Shown here: piece after piece, positions 52,387-63,600 of the stretch
Layout of the letters: each line of letters starts with the position of its first letter
Numbering within the stretch: position 1 is the stretch's first letter
Source: Streptomyces sp. ML-6
Lineage (GTDB): Bacteria > Actinomycetota > Actinomycetes > Streptomycetales > Streptomycetaceae
Length of the DNA stretch: 64,000 bases
Reading direction: 5' to 3'
Assembly: GCF_030116705.1 (NCBI RefSeq)
Contig: NZ_JAOTIK010000001.1
Location: forward strand, 5,112,501 to 5,176,500
Translations under genes and position numbers: made by a program
Notes under the pieces: model-generated
Told to the model about the DNA's origin: nothing
What the model saw: the letters and a program-made list of their open reading frames with translations, nothing else
Databases searched by the model: none

Positions 52387-52459
52387 TGCCATGACCGGCA
52401 ACGCCCGCCCCAGGGGCCGGGCCTGCCGGGAGGGGTACCCAGCCACCGGAAGGACGGCC

Positions 52460-53167
52460 ATGGCCAAGCGCGGCCCACGCTGGTACTTCAATTTCCGCAG
52501 CCCGTACTCCTGGCTGGCCCACCGGGACCTGGTGGACCGGCACGGCGACGTCGCCGACGCCGTCGAGTGGATCCCGTACTGGGACCCGGACCCGCGCAGC
52601 GAGAAGGCGCTGGCCGGGGCGGGCGGCTCGTTCCTCTACACCCCGATGTCGCGGGAGAAGCACTTCTACGTGCTGACCGACGTGCGCAGGCTCGCGGCCG
52701 ACCGGGGCCTGACCGTGTCCTGGCCCGTCGACCGCGAACCCGTGTGGGAGGTCTCGCACCTCGCGTACTACCTGGCTGCGGACCGGGGCCTCGGGCCCCG
52801 GTACGTCGACCTCGTCTACCGCGCGCGCTTCCAGGACGGCAGGAACATCTCGGACCCCGAGGTGATCGCCGACGTGGCCGGGCGGATCGGCCTCGACCCG
52901 GCAGCGGCGGCTGCCGCGGCCGAGGACCCGGAGCTGCGGTCCCGGTCCACCGAGGCGCTCATGTCGGCCTACAAGGACGGGGTGTTCGGCCCGCCCTTCC
53001 TCATCGCGGGGCGCGAGAAGTTCTGGGGCCTGGACCGGCTCGACCGGTTCGCCGACGCCGTACGCGCCACCGCGCCGGCCCGGCCCGGAACGGTCGCGCC
53101 GGTGCCCGAAGAAGCCCTGTCGACCACCGCCTCGGGAGACCTGGGGCACGCCGGAGGCTGCGGCTGA
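52460..53167 (+). CDS. DsbA-fold isomerase (HCCA-isomerase-like)
   Basis: A 235-residue thioredoxin-fold protein of the 2-hydroxychromene-2-carboxylate isomerase group: WYFNFRSPYSWLAHRDLVDR at the N-terminus, helical insert, and C-terminal AYKDGVFGPPFLIAGREKFW, the usual VFGxPxF segment. There is no CxxC motif, so it is not a disulfide oxidoreductase. In polyene-type type II systems a DsbA-like isomerase changes double-bond geometry so that a benzene ring or a cis double bond can form; the same role is likely here. ATG 52460 follows GGAAGG. Confidence 0.82.
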   Translation: MAKRGPRWYFNFRSPYSWLAHRDLVDRHGDVADAVEWIPYWDPDPRSEKALAGAGGSFLYTPMSREKHFYVLTDVRRLAADRGLTVSWPVDREPVWEVSHLAYYLAADRGLGPRYVDLVYRARFQDGRNISDPEVIADVAGRIGLDPAAAAAAAEDPELRSRSTEALMSAYKDGVFGPPFLIAGREKFWGLDRLDRFADAVRATAPARPGTVAPVPEEALSTTASGDLGHAGGCG

Positions 53168-53226
53168 CGGTCCGCCGTCGAGCCGCGTACGAAACCACGA
53201 AGCACACGATCCGAGGAGAACACACG

Positions 53227-53448
53227 ATGTCGACCAACCCGTTCGAGGACAAGGACGCCACCTACCTGGTGCTCGTCAACGACGAGGGCCAGCACTCGCT
53301 GTGGCCGGTCTTCGCCGAGGTGCCGGCCGGATGGACCGTCGCCCTCAAGGAGTCCAGCCACGACGACGCGCTCGCGTACATCGAGGAGAACTGGACCGAC
53401 ATGCGGCCCAAGAGCCTCGTCGCGGCGATGGAGAGCCCCGCCGCGTGA
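53227..53448 (+). CDS. MbtH-like protein
   Basis: A 73-residue MbtH protein: NPFEDKDATYLVLVNDEGQH, SLWPVFAEVPAGW and ENWTDMRPKSLV. These proteins bind adenylation domains of NRPSs and are often needed for their solubility and activity. It ends the PKS operon, 60 bp after the isomerase, and is convergent with the thioesterase gene. ATG 53227 follows GAGGAG. Confidence 0.95.
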   Translation: MSTNPFEDKDATYLVLVNDEGQHSLWPVFAEVPAGWTVALKESSHDDALAYIEENWTDMRPKSLVAAMESPAA

Positions 53449-53471
53449 CGGACCGTCCGCGCGGCGCCGTA

Positions 53472-53503
53472 CCGGTGTGACGGAACCACGGCCGTCACAC
53501 CGG
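53472..53503. terminator. terminator after MbtH
   Basis: A perfect 12-bp stem CCGGTGTGACGG / CCGTCACACCGG with an 8-base loop, 24 bp after the MbtH stop codon. Confidence 0.8.
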
Positions 53504-53527
53504 CACGGCGCACGAGGACAGGGGAAC

Positions 53528-53557
53528 GGCCCCGGAACCCAGCAGGGTTCCGGGGCC
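53528..53557. terminator. second hairpin between MbtH and thioesterase genes
   Basis: A perfect 13-bp stem GGCCCCGGAACCC / GGGTTCCGGGGCC with loop AGCA. With the hairpin at 53472-53503 it separates the convergent PKS operon and thioesterase transcripts. A 20-bp near repeat (GGCCGCGCTCAGTGCRTGC) follows at 53588-53630. Confidence 0.8.
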
Positions 53558-53619
53558 GCCGTCGTCGCGGAGGGTCCGCGCAGCGCGTGCCGGCCGCGCT
53601 CAGTGCATGCAGGCCGCGC

Positions 53620-54381
53620 TCAGTGCGTGCCGACCGCCGTCAGGGACAGCCGCTCGTCGACCCGGCGTCCGAACTCCTCGGTGTCGGCCGTCAGATAGAA
53701 GTGGTCGCCGGAGAAGACCCGGAGGTTGAAGGAGCCCGACGTGGTGTCGGACCACGCCCGGGTCTCCTCGACCGTGACGTCGCAGTCCGCGTCGCCGACC
53801 CAGGCCTCCACCGGGGCGGTGATCCGCAGGGAGGGGTCGGGCCGGTAGCTCCCCATGAGGGCGAAGTCGCCCCGGATCGCGGGCATCAGCAGCTCCCGCA
53901 TCTCGGGGCTGTCCAGGAACTTCGTGCCGTCGCCGCCCAGCCGCTCCACCTCCGCCAGGAGTCCCGCGTCCCCGCCCAGGTGCGCCCGGTTGCTGCGGTA
54001 ACGGGCCGGCGGCTGCTGGCCCGAGACGAACACCACGGCCGGCACGACACCGTGCCGGTGCTCCAGCCGGTGCGCCACCTCGAACGCCACCGACGCCCCC
54101 ATGCTGTGCCCGAACAGCGCCAGCGGCTGCTCCGTCACCGGCAGCAGCGCCTCGGTGAGCGCGTCGGCGAGCTCGCCCATCCGCGTCACGCACGGATCGC
54201 CCAGCCGGTCCTGCCGCCCGGGGTAGCAGGCGCCCAGCAGCTCCACGTCGTCCGGCAGCCACTGCGGCCAGTTGCGGAACATGCTGGCGGCCCCGCCCGC
54301 GTGCGGCAGGCCCACCAGCCGCAGCCGCGGCCGCGGCACCCGCTTGAAGCGGCGGAACCACACATCGGTCTGCTCGGACAT
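53620..54381 (-). CDS. type II thioesterase (second)
   Basis: A 253-residue [44 protein letters not shown] (nucleophile Ser), [14 protein letters not shown] (Asp) and [13 protein letters not shown] (His). It should remove blocking acyl groups from the PCP or ACP domains of the pathway. It is divergent from the NRPS gene and shares its promoter region. ATG 54381 follows GGAGGTAGAGGG. It is distinct from the TE-II at 34778-35527; the two may serve the PKS and NRPS halves. Confidence 0.93.
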   Translation of the reverse strand: MSEQTDVWFRRFKRVPRPRLRLVGLPHAGGAASMFRNWPQWLPDDVELLGACYPGRQDRLGDPCVTRMGELADALTEALLPVTEQPLALFGHSMGASVAFEVAHRLEHRHGVVPAVVFVSGQQPPARYRSNRAHLGGDAGLLAEVERLGGDGTKFLDSPEMRELLMPAIRGDFALMGSYRPDPSLRITAPVEAWVGDADCDVTVEETRAWSDTTSGSFNLRVFSGDHFYLTADTEEFGRRVDERLSLTAVGTH

Positions 54382-54414
54382 CCCTCTACCTCCGTCGTAC
54401 GTCATCACTGGCTC

Positions 54415-54492
54415 GACAACTCTCCCAGTGCACCCGGCACGGCGTGGCTCTTCGTCCGGTCTGCAACAACGTGCACTCCTGCGAGAGTTGTC
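54415..54492. promoter_or_regulatory. inverted repeat in the divergent NRPS/thioesterase promoter
   Basis: GACAACTCTCCCAGTGCAC (54415-54433) and GTGCACTCCTGCGAGAGTTGTC (54471-54492) face each other with similar ends: GACAACTCTC, and a GTGCAC core. The 15-bp element TGCAACAACGTGCAC (54462-54476) overlaps the right arm and recurs before the PKS operon. Likely the target of a cluster regulator. Confidence 0.6.
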
Positions 54493-54618
54493 CGTTGCGC
54501 GAGTCAGGATGAGTACTCGCGCGCCTCCCGCGCGCTTCGCCGTGACGACCGACGGCGGCAGGGCCCCGCCCCGCCGCCGCATGCCGGTGTCCCAGAACAC
54601 GACCGAGGGTGGTTCCCG

Positions 54619-57600
54619 TTGTCCGACGTCCAGGACCTTCTTCTGCCTCTGACCGCTGCCCAGTCCGGCATCTGGTTCGCGCAGGAGCTCGACCCTGCCA
54701 ACGTCATCTACAACGCGGGTGAGTACCTGGAGATCCACGGCCAGGTCGACGTCCCGCTGTTCGAGACGGCGCTGCGGCAGGTGCTGGCCGAGGCGGAGTG
54801 CCTCCGGGTGCGTTTCGTGGACACGCCCGACGGGCCCCGCCAGCGGATCGAGCCGACCCTCGACTGGTCGCTGCCCGTCACCGACGTGTCCGCCGCACCG
54901 GACCCGCGCGCGGCGGCCGAACTGCGGATGCGGGACCTGCTCGCCACCCCCAAGGACATCAGGCACGACCACCTCTTCGACTTCGAACTGTTCCGGATCG
55001 CCGACGACCGCTACCTGTGGCTGCACGCCTACCACCACAGCGCCGTCGACGGCTTCACCGTGGCGCTCGTGGCCCAGCGCGTCGCCGAGGTCTACACCGC
55101 GCTGGCCGAGGGCATCGAGGCGGGCGCCTGCCCCTTCGCCCCGCTGAGCGACCTCGTCGAGGCCGACCTGGCCTATCGCGCCTCCGAGCGGTTCGCCAAG
55201 GACCGCGCCTACTGGACGGACCGGCTCGCCAGCGCACCCGGCCCGGTCGGCCCGTCCGGAGGCCGGCCCGGCACGGCCCGGCGCCTGGTGCGCCGCACCG
55301 CCCACCTCGACCGGACCACGGCCGGGGCGCTGCGGGAACTCGCGCGGGCGGCCGAGGTGTCCTGGCCGCCGGTGCTGGCCGCCGCCTTCGCCGCCTACCT
55401 CCAGCGCTGCACCGGCACCGACGAGGTGATGCTCGGGCTCCCCGTCACCACCCGGCTCGGCCGCGCGGCCCGCTCCGTGCCCGGCATGGTCTCCAACGTC
55501 CTGCCGCTGCGCCTGGCCCCGGCCCGCGACATGACCGTCGGCGAACTGCTGCGCCACACCTCCGCCGCGATGCGGGCCGACCTCCGCCACCAGCGCTACC
55601 GCTACGAGGACCTGCGCCGCGACCTGAACCTGCTCGCCGACGACCAGAAGCTGGTCGGACCGCAGGTCAACATCATGATGTTCGACTACGACCTGCGGTT
55701 CGCCGGGCACCGGGCCGTCGTCCACAACCTCTCCGTCGGGCCCGCCGACGACATGGCCGTCGTCGTCTACGACCGCGGGGACGGCAAGGGGCTGCAGATC
55801 GACCTCGACGCCAACCCGGAGCTGTACACCCCCGACGAGATCGACGCCCACCTGAACCGCTTCCTGCGGTTCCTGGCGGAGCTCGCGGACGGCGGACCGG
55901 ACCGGGCCGTCGGGGAGATCGACCTGCTGGACGACGCGGAGCGCCACCAGGTGCTGGAGGCGTGGAACGACACCGCCCACCCGGTGCCGTCGACCACCCT
56001 GACCGCGCTGCTGGACGCCCAGGCCCTGCGCACCCCGGACGCCACCGCCCTGGTCTTCGAGGGCACCGGTCTGTCCTACGCGGAGCTGGACGAGCGGGCC
56101 GGTCGGCTGGCCCGGCTGCTCGTGGCCCAGGGCGTCGGCCCCGAGCGCTTCGTCGCCGTCGCCGTACCGCGCTCGGCCGACCTGCTCGTCGCCGTCCTCG
56201 CGGTGCTCAAGTCGGGGGCCGCGTACCTGCCGGTGGACCCGGGTTATCCGGCGGAGCGGATCGAGTTCCTGCTCCGGGACGCCGCCCCGGTGCTGGTCCT
56301 GACCACTGCCGAGGTGGCCGAGGGGCTGCCCGGCACCGAGACGCCGCAGCTGCTCCTGGACACGCCCGGCACGGCGGAACTGCTGGCCGGCCACGGACCG
56401 GACAGCGGCATCGCCCTGCCCGTCGCCGCCCCCGCCAACCCGGCGTACGTCATCTACACCTCGGGCTCCACCGGCCGCCCCAAGGGCGCGATCGTCCCCC
56501 ACGCGGGCATCGTCAACCGGCTGCTGTGGATGCAGGACCACTACCGGCTCACCGCCGACGACCGCGTCCTGCAGAAGACCCCCTCCGGCTTCGACGTCTC
56601 CGTGTGGGAGTTCTTCTGGCCGCTCATCACCGGCGCGACCCTGGTCGTCGCCCGCCCCGAGGGCCACAAGGACCCCGTCTACCTGGCCGGGCTCATCCGT
56701 GAACAGGCCGTCACCACCACGCACTTCGTACCCTCCATGCTCCAGGCGTTCCTGGCCGAGCCCGCCGCGGCCGAGTGCACCGGACTGCGCCGGGTGATCT
56801 GCAGCGGCGAGGCGCTGCCCGCCACCCTGCGCGACCGTTTCCACGCCGTCTTCGCCGGACCGTCGGAGATCGGACTGCACAACCTGTACGGGCCGACCGA
56901 GGCCTCCGTCGACGTCACCTGGTGGGCGTGCGGCCCGGAGGACAAGAGCCCGTCGGTGCCGATCGGCCGGCCCGTGTGGAACACCCGGGTGTACGTCCTG
57001 GACGCCGGGCTGCGGCCGGTCCCCACGGGTGCGCCGGGAGAGCTCTATCTCGCGGGCGTCCAGCTCGCCCGGGGTTATCTGGGGCGTGCGGGGTTGTCGG
57101 CGGGTCGGTTCGTGGCGGATCCGTTCGGTGTCGCGGGTGGGCGGATGTACCGGACGGGTGATGTGGTGCGTTGGTCGGCGGGGGGTGAGCTGGAGTATCT
57201 GGGGCGTGCGGATGACCAGGTGAAGGTGCGTGGTTTCCGTATCGAGCTGGGTGAGATCGAGTCGGTGGTGGGGGCGTGTCCGGGTGTGGGCCGGGTGGCC
57301 GTGGTGGTGCGTGAGGATCAGCCGGGGTCGCGGCAGATCGTTGCGTATGTGGTGCCGGTGGACGGGGTGCCGGTGGATGGTGGGGTGTTGCGTGGTTTCG
57401 TGGCGGAGCGGTTGCCGGAGTACATGGTTCCGGTGGCGTTCGTGTCGTTGGATTCCCTGCCCCTGAACCCGAACGGGAAGCTGGACCGGCGGGCGTTGCC
57501 GGCGCCCGATTTCGGTGGTGTGGTGCGGGGGAGGGCTCCGCGCACGGAGCGCGAGGCGGTGCTGTGCGGGCTGTTCGCCGAGGTGCTGGGTCTGGAGGAG

Positions 57601-60600
57601 GTCGGCGCGGACGACAGCTTCTTCGACCTGGGCGGCGACAGCATCATGTCGATTCAGCTGGTCAGCCGCGCCCGCACCGCCGGTCTCGTCCTGACCACGC
57701 GCGACGTCTTCCGGCTGAAGACCGTCGAGGCACTGGCCGAGGCCGCCGAGGAGGACAGCCGGGACCGGACCGTCTGGGGCGCCGAACCCGGTGGTGGTGT
57801 GGGTGGTGTGGTGTCGGTTCCGATCGTGCATTGGTTGCGTGAGTTGGGGTCGGGTGTGGGTGGTTTTCATCAGTCGGTGCTGGTGTCGGTGCCGGCGGGT
57901 GTGGGTGTGGGTGCGTTGGTGGGTGCGGTGCAGGCGGTGGTGGATCGTCATGATGCGTTGCGGATGAGGCTTGAGGTTGCGGGTGATGGTGGCTGGGGTC
58001 TTGTGGTGGGGGAGGTGGGGTGTGTTTCTGCTGGTGGGTGTGTGCGTCGGGTGGATGTGTCGGGTGGTGATGGTGGTGTGTTGTCGGAGTTGGTGCGGGT
58101 GGAGGCGGATGCGGCTCGGGAGCGGTTGGATCCTGAGGGTGGGGTGATGGTGCAGGTGGTGTGGTTCGACGCGGGGGCTGGGCGTTCGGGCCGGTTGTTG
58201 GTGGTGGTGCATCACTTGGTGGTGGACGGGGTTTCGTGGCGGGTGATTCTGCCGGATCTCGAGGTTGCGTGGCGTGCGGTGGTGGCGGGTGAGGTGCCGG
58301 TGCTGGAGCCGGTGGGGACGTCGTATCGGGCGTGGGCGGGTCTTCTGCCGGGGTTGGCGGAGGGTCGTGTGGGTGAGTTGGGGTTGTGGGAGGGGGTGTT
58401 GTCGGGTGGTGATGTGTTGTTGTCGTCGCGTGCGCTGGATCCGGTGGTGGATGTGGCGGGTTCGTCGTGTTCGGTGTCGGTGGAGGTGCCGGCGGGTGTG
58501 ACGTCGGCGTTGTTGACGTGGGTTCCGGGTGTGTTCCGGGCGGGTGTGGAGGAGGTGTTGCTGGCGGCGTTGGGTGTGGCGGTGTCGCGGTGGCGTGCGG
58601 GGCGTGGTGCGGGTGGTGGGGGTCTGTTGGTGGATCTGGAGGGGCATGGGCGTGAGCAGGTGGTGGAGGGGCTGGATCTGTCGCGGACGGTGGGGTGGTT
58701 CACGAGCCGGTATCCGGTGCGGCTGGATGTGGACGGGGTGGGTGTGGTGGGTGCGGTGAAGCGGGTGAAGGAGGTGCTGCGGGGGTTGCCGGACCGGGGT
58801 ATGGGGTTTGGTTTGCTGCGGTATCTGCATCCGGTGGCGGGTGGGGTTCTGGCGTCGTTGCCGGAGCCGCAGGTGGGGTTCAACTATCTGGGTCGTTTTG
58901 CTGCTCAGGGTGGTGACTGGTCGCCGGTGGGTGAGGCCGGTGGTGTGGGTGGGGGTGTGGATCCGTCGATGCGGATGCCGCATGCGCTGGAGGTGAATGC
59001 GCTGACGCTGGACGGTGCGGAGGGTTCGGTGCTGTCGGCGGTGTGGGCGTGGCCGGGCGGGTTGTTCGGTGAGGGTGAGGTGGAGGGGCTTGCCCGTGCG
59101 TGGGTGGAGGTCCTGGAGTCGTTGGTGGTGGCGGCGGGTGAGCCGGGTGCGGGTGGTCTGACGCCGTCGGACGTTCCGTTGGTGGAGGTGACGCAGGACG
59201 AGATCGAGACGCTGGAGACCGCGTATCCGGGCCTGGTCGACGTCCTCCCGCTCTCCCCCCTCCAGGAAGGACTCCACTTCCACGCCCTCGACGAGGACGC
59301 GAGCTCGGACGCGTACACCGTCCAGATCGTCCTCGACCTCGAGGGCGACTTCGACGCCACGGCCATGCGCCGGGCCGCCGGGACGCTGCTGGGCCGGCAC
59401 GCCGGGCTGCGCGCGGGCTTCGTCCACGAAGGACTCGACGCACCGGTCCAGGTGATCACCGCAGCGGTTCCGCTGCCCTGGTCCGAGCAGGACCTCGCGG
59501 ACCTGGCCCCCGGCGCGCGCGACGCCGCCGTCGCCCGGATCCTCGACGAGGACCGGGCCCGCCGCTTCGACCCGGCCGCCCCGCCGCTCCTGCGCTTCAC
59601 CGCCATCCGGCTCGACGACCGCCGCCACCGGCTCGTCCTCACCTACGACCACCTGCTGCTCGACGGCTGGTCGACGGCCGTCCTGGTCCGCGAGCTCTTC
59701 GCGCTGTACGCCTCCGGCTCCGACACCGCGGCCCTGCCGCGCGTCACCCCCTTCCGCGACCACCTGGAATGGCTCTCCCGCCAGGACCGCGCCGCGGCCG
59801 GCACGGCATGGCGCGAGGCCCTGGCCGGACTCGACGAACCCACCCTGCTCGCCTCCTCCCACGACACCGCCGACGCCGCCGCGCCCGAGCAGATCCGGAC
59901 CGAACTCACGGCGGAGCTGACCGAGGCCGTGAGCGCGCGGGCCCGCGCCCTGGGCATCACGCTCAACACCGTGGTGCAGGGCTGCTGGGGCCTGGTCCTC
60001 GCCCGGCTCACCGGCCGCGACGACGTCGTCTTCGGCGCCACCGTCTCCGGCCGCCCCGCCGACCTGCCCGGCATCGAGGACATGGTGGGGCTGTTCATCA
60101 ACACCCTGCCCGTCCGGGTGCGGGTGCGCCCCGGCGACAGCCTGTCCGGCCTCTTCGGGGCCGTGCAGGACGAGCAGGCCCGGCTCATGCCGCACCAGCA
60201 CGTCCGCCTCGCCGATGTGCAGCGGCTGACCGGACACGGCGAACTCTTCGACTCCATCGCGGTGTTCGAGAACTACCCGATCGACGCGCTCGACCTCGGC
60301 AGCGCGGACGGCCGGCTGCGGGTCACCGGCGTCGACGGCGGCGACACCACCCACTACCCGCTCACCCTGATCGCCGTCCCCGGCGACCGGCTGCAACTGC
60401 GCCTCGGGTACCGCCCCGGCGTCGTCGACCGGGACCGCGCCGAGCGGATCCTGGCCGCCCTCCTCTCCGTGCTCGACACCGTCGTCGCCGACCCGGACCG
60501 GCCGGTCGGCCGCATCGACCTGCTGCCGGCGGCGGAGCTGGACCGCGTCCTCGTCGACTGGAACGACACCGCCGCCCCGGTGCCCGCGGGCACCCTGGCC

Positions 60601-63600
60601 GACGCGTTCCGGCAGCAGGCCGCCCGCACCCCCGACTCCGTCGCGGTCACGTTCCGGGGGACCGGTCTGTCCTACGCCGAGCTGGACGAGCGCTCCAACC
60701 GACTGGCCCGGCTGCTCATCGGCCGCGGCGCCGCCCCCGAGCAGTTCGTCGCCGTCGCCCTGCCGCGCTCGGCCGACCTGCTCGTCGCCGTCCTCGCGGT
60801 GCTCAAGTCGGGGGCCGCGTACCTGCCGGTGGACCCGGGTTATCCGGCGGAGCGGATCGAGTTCCTGCTCCGGGACGCCGCCCCGGTGCTGGTCCTGACC
60901 ACCGCCGAGGTGGCCGGGGGCCTGCCCGGCACCGGCACGCCGCGCCTCCTCCTGGACGGCGAGGACATCACCGCCGAACTGGACTCCCTGCCCGCGCACG
61001 CCCCGACGGACGCCGACCGGGTCGCACCGCTGCGGCCCGCCAACCCGGCGTACGTCATCTACACCTCGGGCTCCACCGGCCGCCCCAAGGGCGTCGTCGT
61101 CAGCCACGAGAGCGTGGTCGCCCTCGCCGCCTGGGCGGCGACCGAGATCGGCCCCGAGCGGCTGTCCCGGGTCCTGTTCGCGACCTCGCTCAACTTCGAC
61201 GTGTCGGTCTTCGAGGTCTTCGGCCCCCTCCTGTCGGGCGGCTCCGTCGAGGTCGTGCGCGATGTGCTCGCGCTCACCGAGGCGCCGTACGACACCTGGT
61301 CCGGCACGCTCATCAGCGCCGTGCCGTCCGCCCTCGACCAGCTCCTGGCCCACGGCGGCCTCGGCGTGCGCGCGGACCTGGTCGTCCTGGCCGGCGAGGC
61401 CCTGCCCGCCCGGCTGATGGACGACATCCGGCGGACCATGCCGGGCACCCGGGTCGCCAACATCTACGGGCCGACCGAGGCCACGGTCTACTCGACCGCC
61501 TGGTTCTCCGGCGACGGCTCCGCGGACGGCATCCCGCCGATCGGCCGGCCGATCACCAACCGCCGGGTCTACGTCCTGGACGCCGGCCTGCGCCCCGTGC
61601 CCCCCGGGGTCACGGGAGAGCTCTACATCGCCGGGCCCGGACTGGCCCGGGGTTATCTGGGGCGTGCGGGGTTGTCGGCGGGTCGGTTCGTGGCGGATCC
61701 GTTCGGTGTCGCGGGTGGGCGGATGTACCGGACGGGTGATGTGGTGCGTTGGTCGGCGGGGGGTGAGCTGGAGTATCTGGGGCGTGCGGATGACCAGGTG
61801 AAGGTGCGTGGTTTCCGTATCGAGCTGGGTGAGATCGAGTCGGTGGTGGGGGCGTGTCCGGGTGTGGGCCGGGTGGCCGTGGTGGTGCGTGAGGATCAGC
61901 CGGGGTCGCGGCAGATCGTTGCGTATGTGGTGCCGGTGGACGGGGTGCCGGTGGATGGTGGGGTGTTGCGTGGTTTCGTGGCGGAGCGGTTGCCGGAGTA
62001 CATGGTTCCGGTGGCGTTCGTGTCGTTGGATTCCCTGCCCCTGAACCCGAACGGGAAGCTGGACCGGCGGGCGTTGCCGGCGCCCGATTTCGGTGGTGTG
62101 GTGCGGGGGAGGGCTCCGCGCACGGAGCGCGAGGCGGTGCTGTGCGGGCTGTTCGCCGAGGTGCTGGGTCTGGAGGAGGTCGGCGCGGACGACAGCTTCT
62201 TCGACCTGGGCGGCGACAGCATCATGTCCATCCAGGTGGCCGGCCGGGCCCGGCGGGCCGGACTGTCGGTGCGTCCCCGCGACGTCTTCCGGCTCAGGAC
62301 CGTGGAGGCCATCGCCGCCGCCCTCGACGAGCAGGGCGACACCCCGGCCGCCGCGGTGATCGAGCCCCCCGGTGGTGGTGTGGGTGGTGTGGTGTCGGCT
62401 CCGATCGTGCATTGGTTGCGTGAGTTGGGGTCGGGTGTGGGTGGTTTTCATCAGTCGGTGCTGGTGTCGGTGCCGGCGGGTGTGGGTGTGGGTGCGTTGG
62501 TGGGTGCGGTGCAGGCGGTGGTGGATCGTCATGATGCGTTGCGGATGAGGCTTGAGGTTGCGGGTGATGGTGGCTGGGGTCTTGTGGTGGGGGAGGTGGG
62601 GTCTGTTTCTGCTGGTGGGTGTGTGCGTCGGGTGGATGTGTCGGGTGGTGATGGTGGTGTGTTGTCGGAGTTGGTGCGGGTGGAGGCGGATGCGGCTCGG
62701 GAGCGGTTGGATCCTGAGGGTGGGGTGATGGTGCAGGTGGTGTGGTTCGACGCGGGGGCTGGGCGTTCGGGCCGGTTGTTGGTGGTGGTGCATCACTTGG
62801 TGGTGGACGGGGTTTCGTGGCGGGTGATTCTGCCGGATCTCGAGGTTGCGTGGCGTGCGGTGGTGGCGGGTGAGGTGCCGGTGCTGGAGCCGGTGGGGAC
62901 GTCGTATCGGGCGTGGGCGGGTCTTCTGCCGGGGTTGGCGGAGGGTCGTGTGGGTGAGTTGGGGTTGTGGGAGGGGGTGTTGTCGGGTGGTGATGTGTTG
63001 TTGTCGTCGCGTGCGCTGGATCCGGTGGTGGATGTGGCGGGTTCGTCGTGTTCGGTGTCGGTGGAGGTGCCGGCGGGTGTGACGTCGGCGTTGTTGACGT
63101 GGGTTCCGGGTGTGTTCCGGGCGGGTGTGGAGGAGGTGTTGCTGGCGGCGTTGGGTGTGGCGGTGTCGCGGTGGCGTGCGGGGCGTGGTGCGGGTGGTGG
63201 GGGTCTGTTGGTGGATCTGGAGGGGCATGGGCGTGAGCAGGTGGTGGAGGGGCTGGATCTGTCGCGGACGGTGGGGTGGTTCACGAGCCGGTATCCGGTG
63301 CGGCTGGATGTGGACGGGGTGGGTGTGGTGGGTGCGGTGAAGCGGGTGAAGGAGGTGCTGCGGGGTTGCCGGACCGGGGTATGGGGTTTGGTTTGCTGCG
63401 GTATCTGCATCCGGTGGCGGGTGGGGTTCTGGCGTCGTTGCCGGAGCCGCAGGTGGGGTTCAACTATCTGGGTCGTTTTGCTGCTCAGGGTGGTGACTGG
63501 TCGCCGGTGGGTGAGGCCGGTGGTGTGGGTGGGGGTGTGGATCCGTCGATGCGGATGCCGCATGCGCTGGAGGTGAATGCGCTGACGCTGGACGGTGCGG

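Noticed and set aside
34778..54381. Idea that the two type II thioesterases are a recent duplication
   Set aside because: They share only the family motifs (GHSMGAS, HFYL) and differ elsewhere, so they are more likely separate recruits.
53620..63228. Very long minus-strand frame (over 3000 residues) through the thioesterase and NRPS
   Set aside because: Only the first-transcribed 253 residues (53620-54381) are a real gene. The rest is the antisense of NRPS domains and has no motifs; it stays open because the G/C bias removes stop codons.
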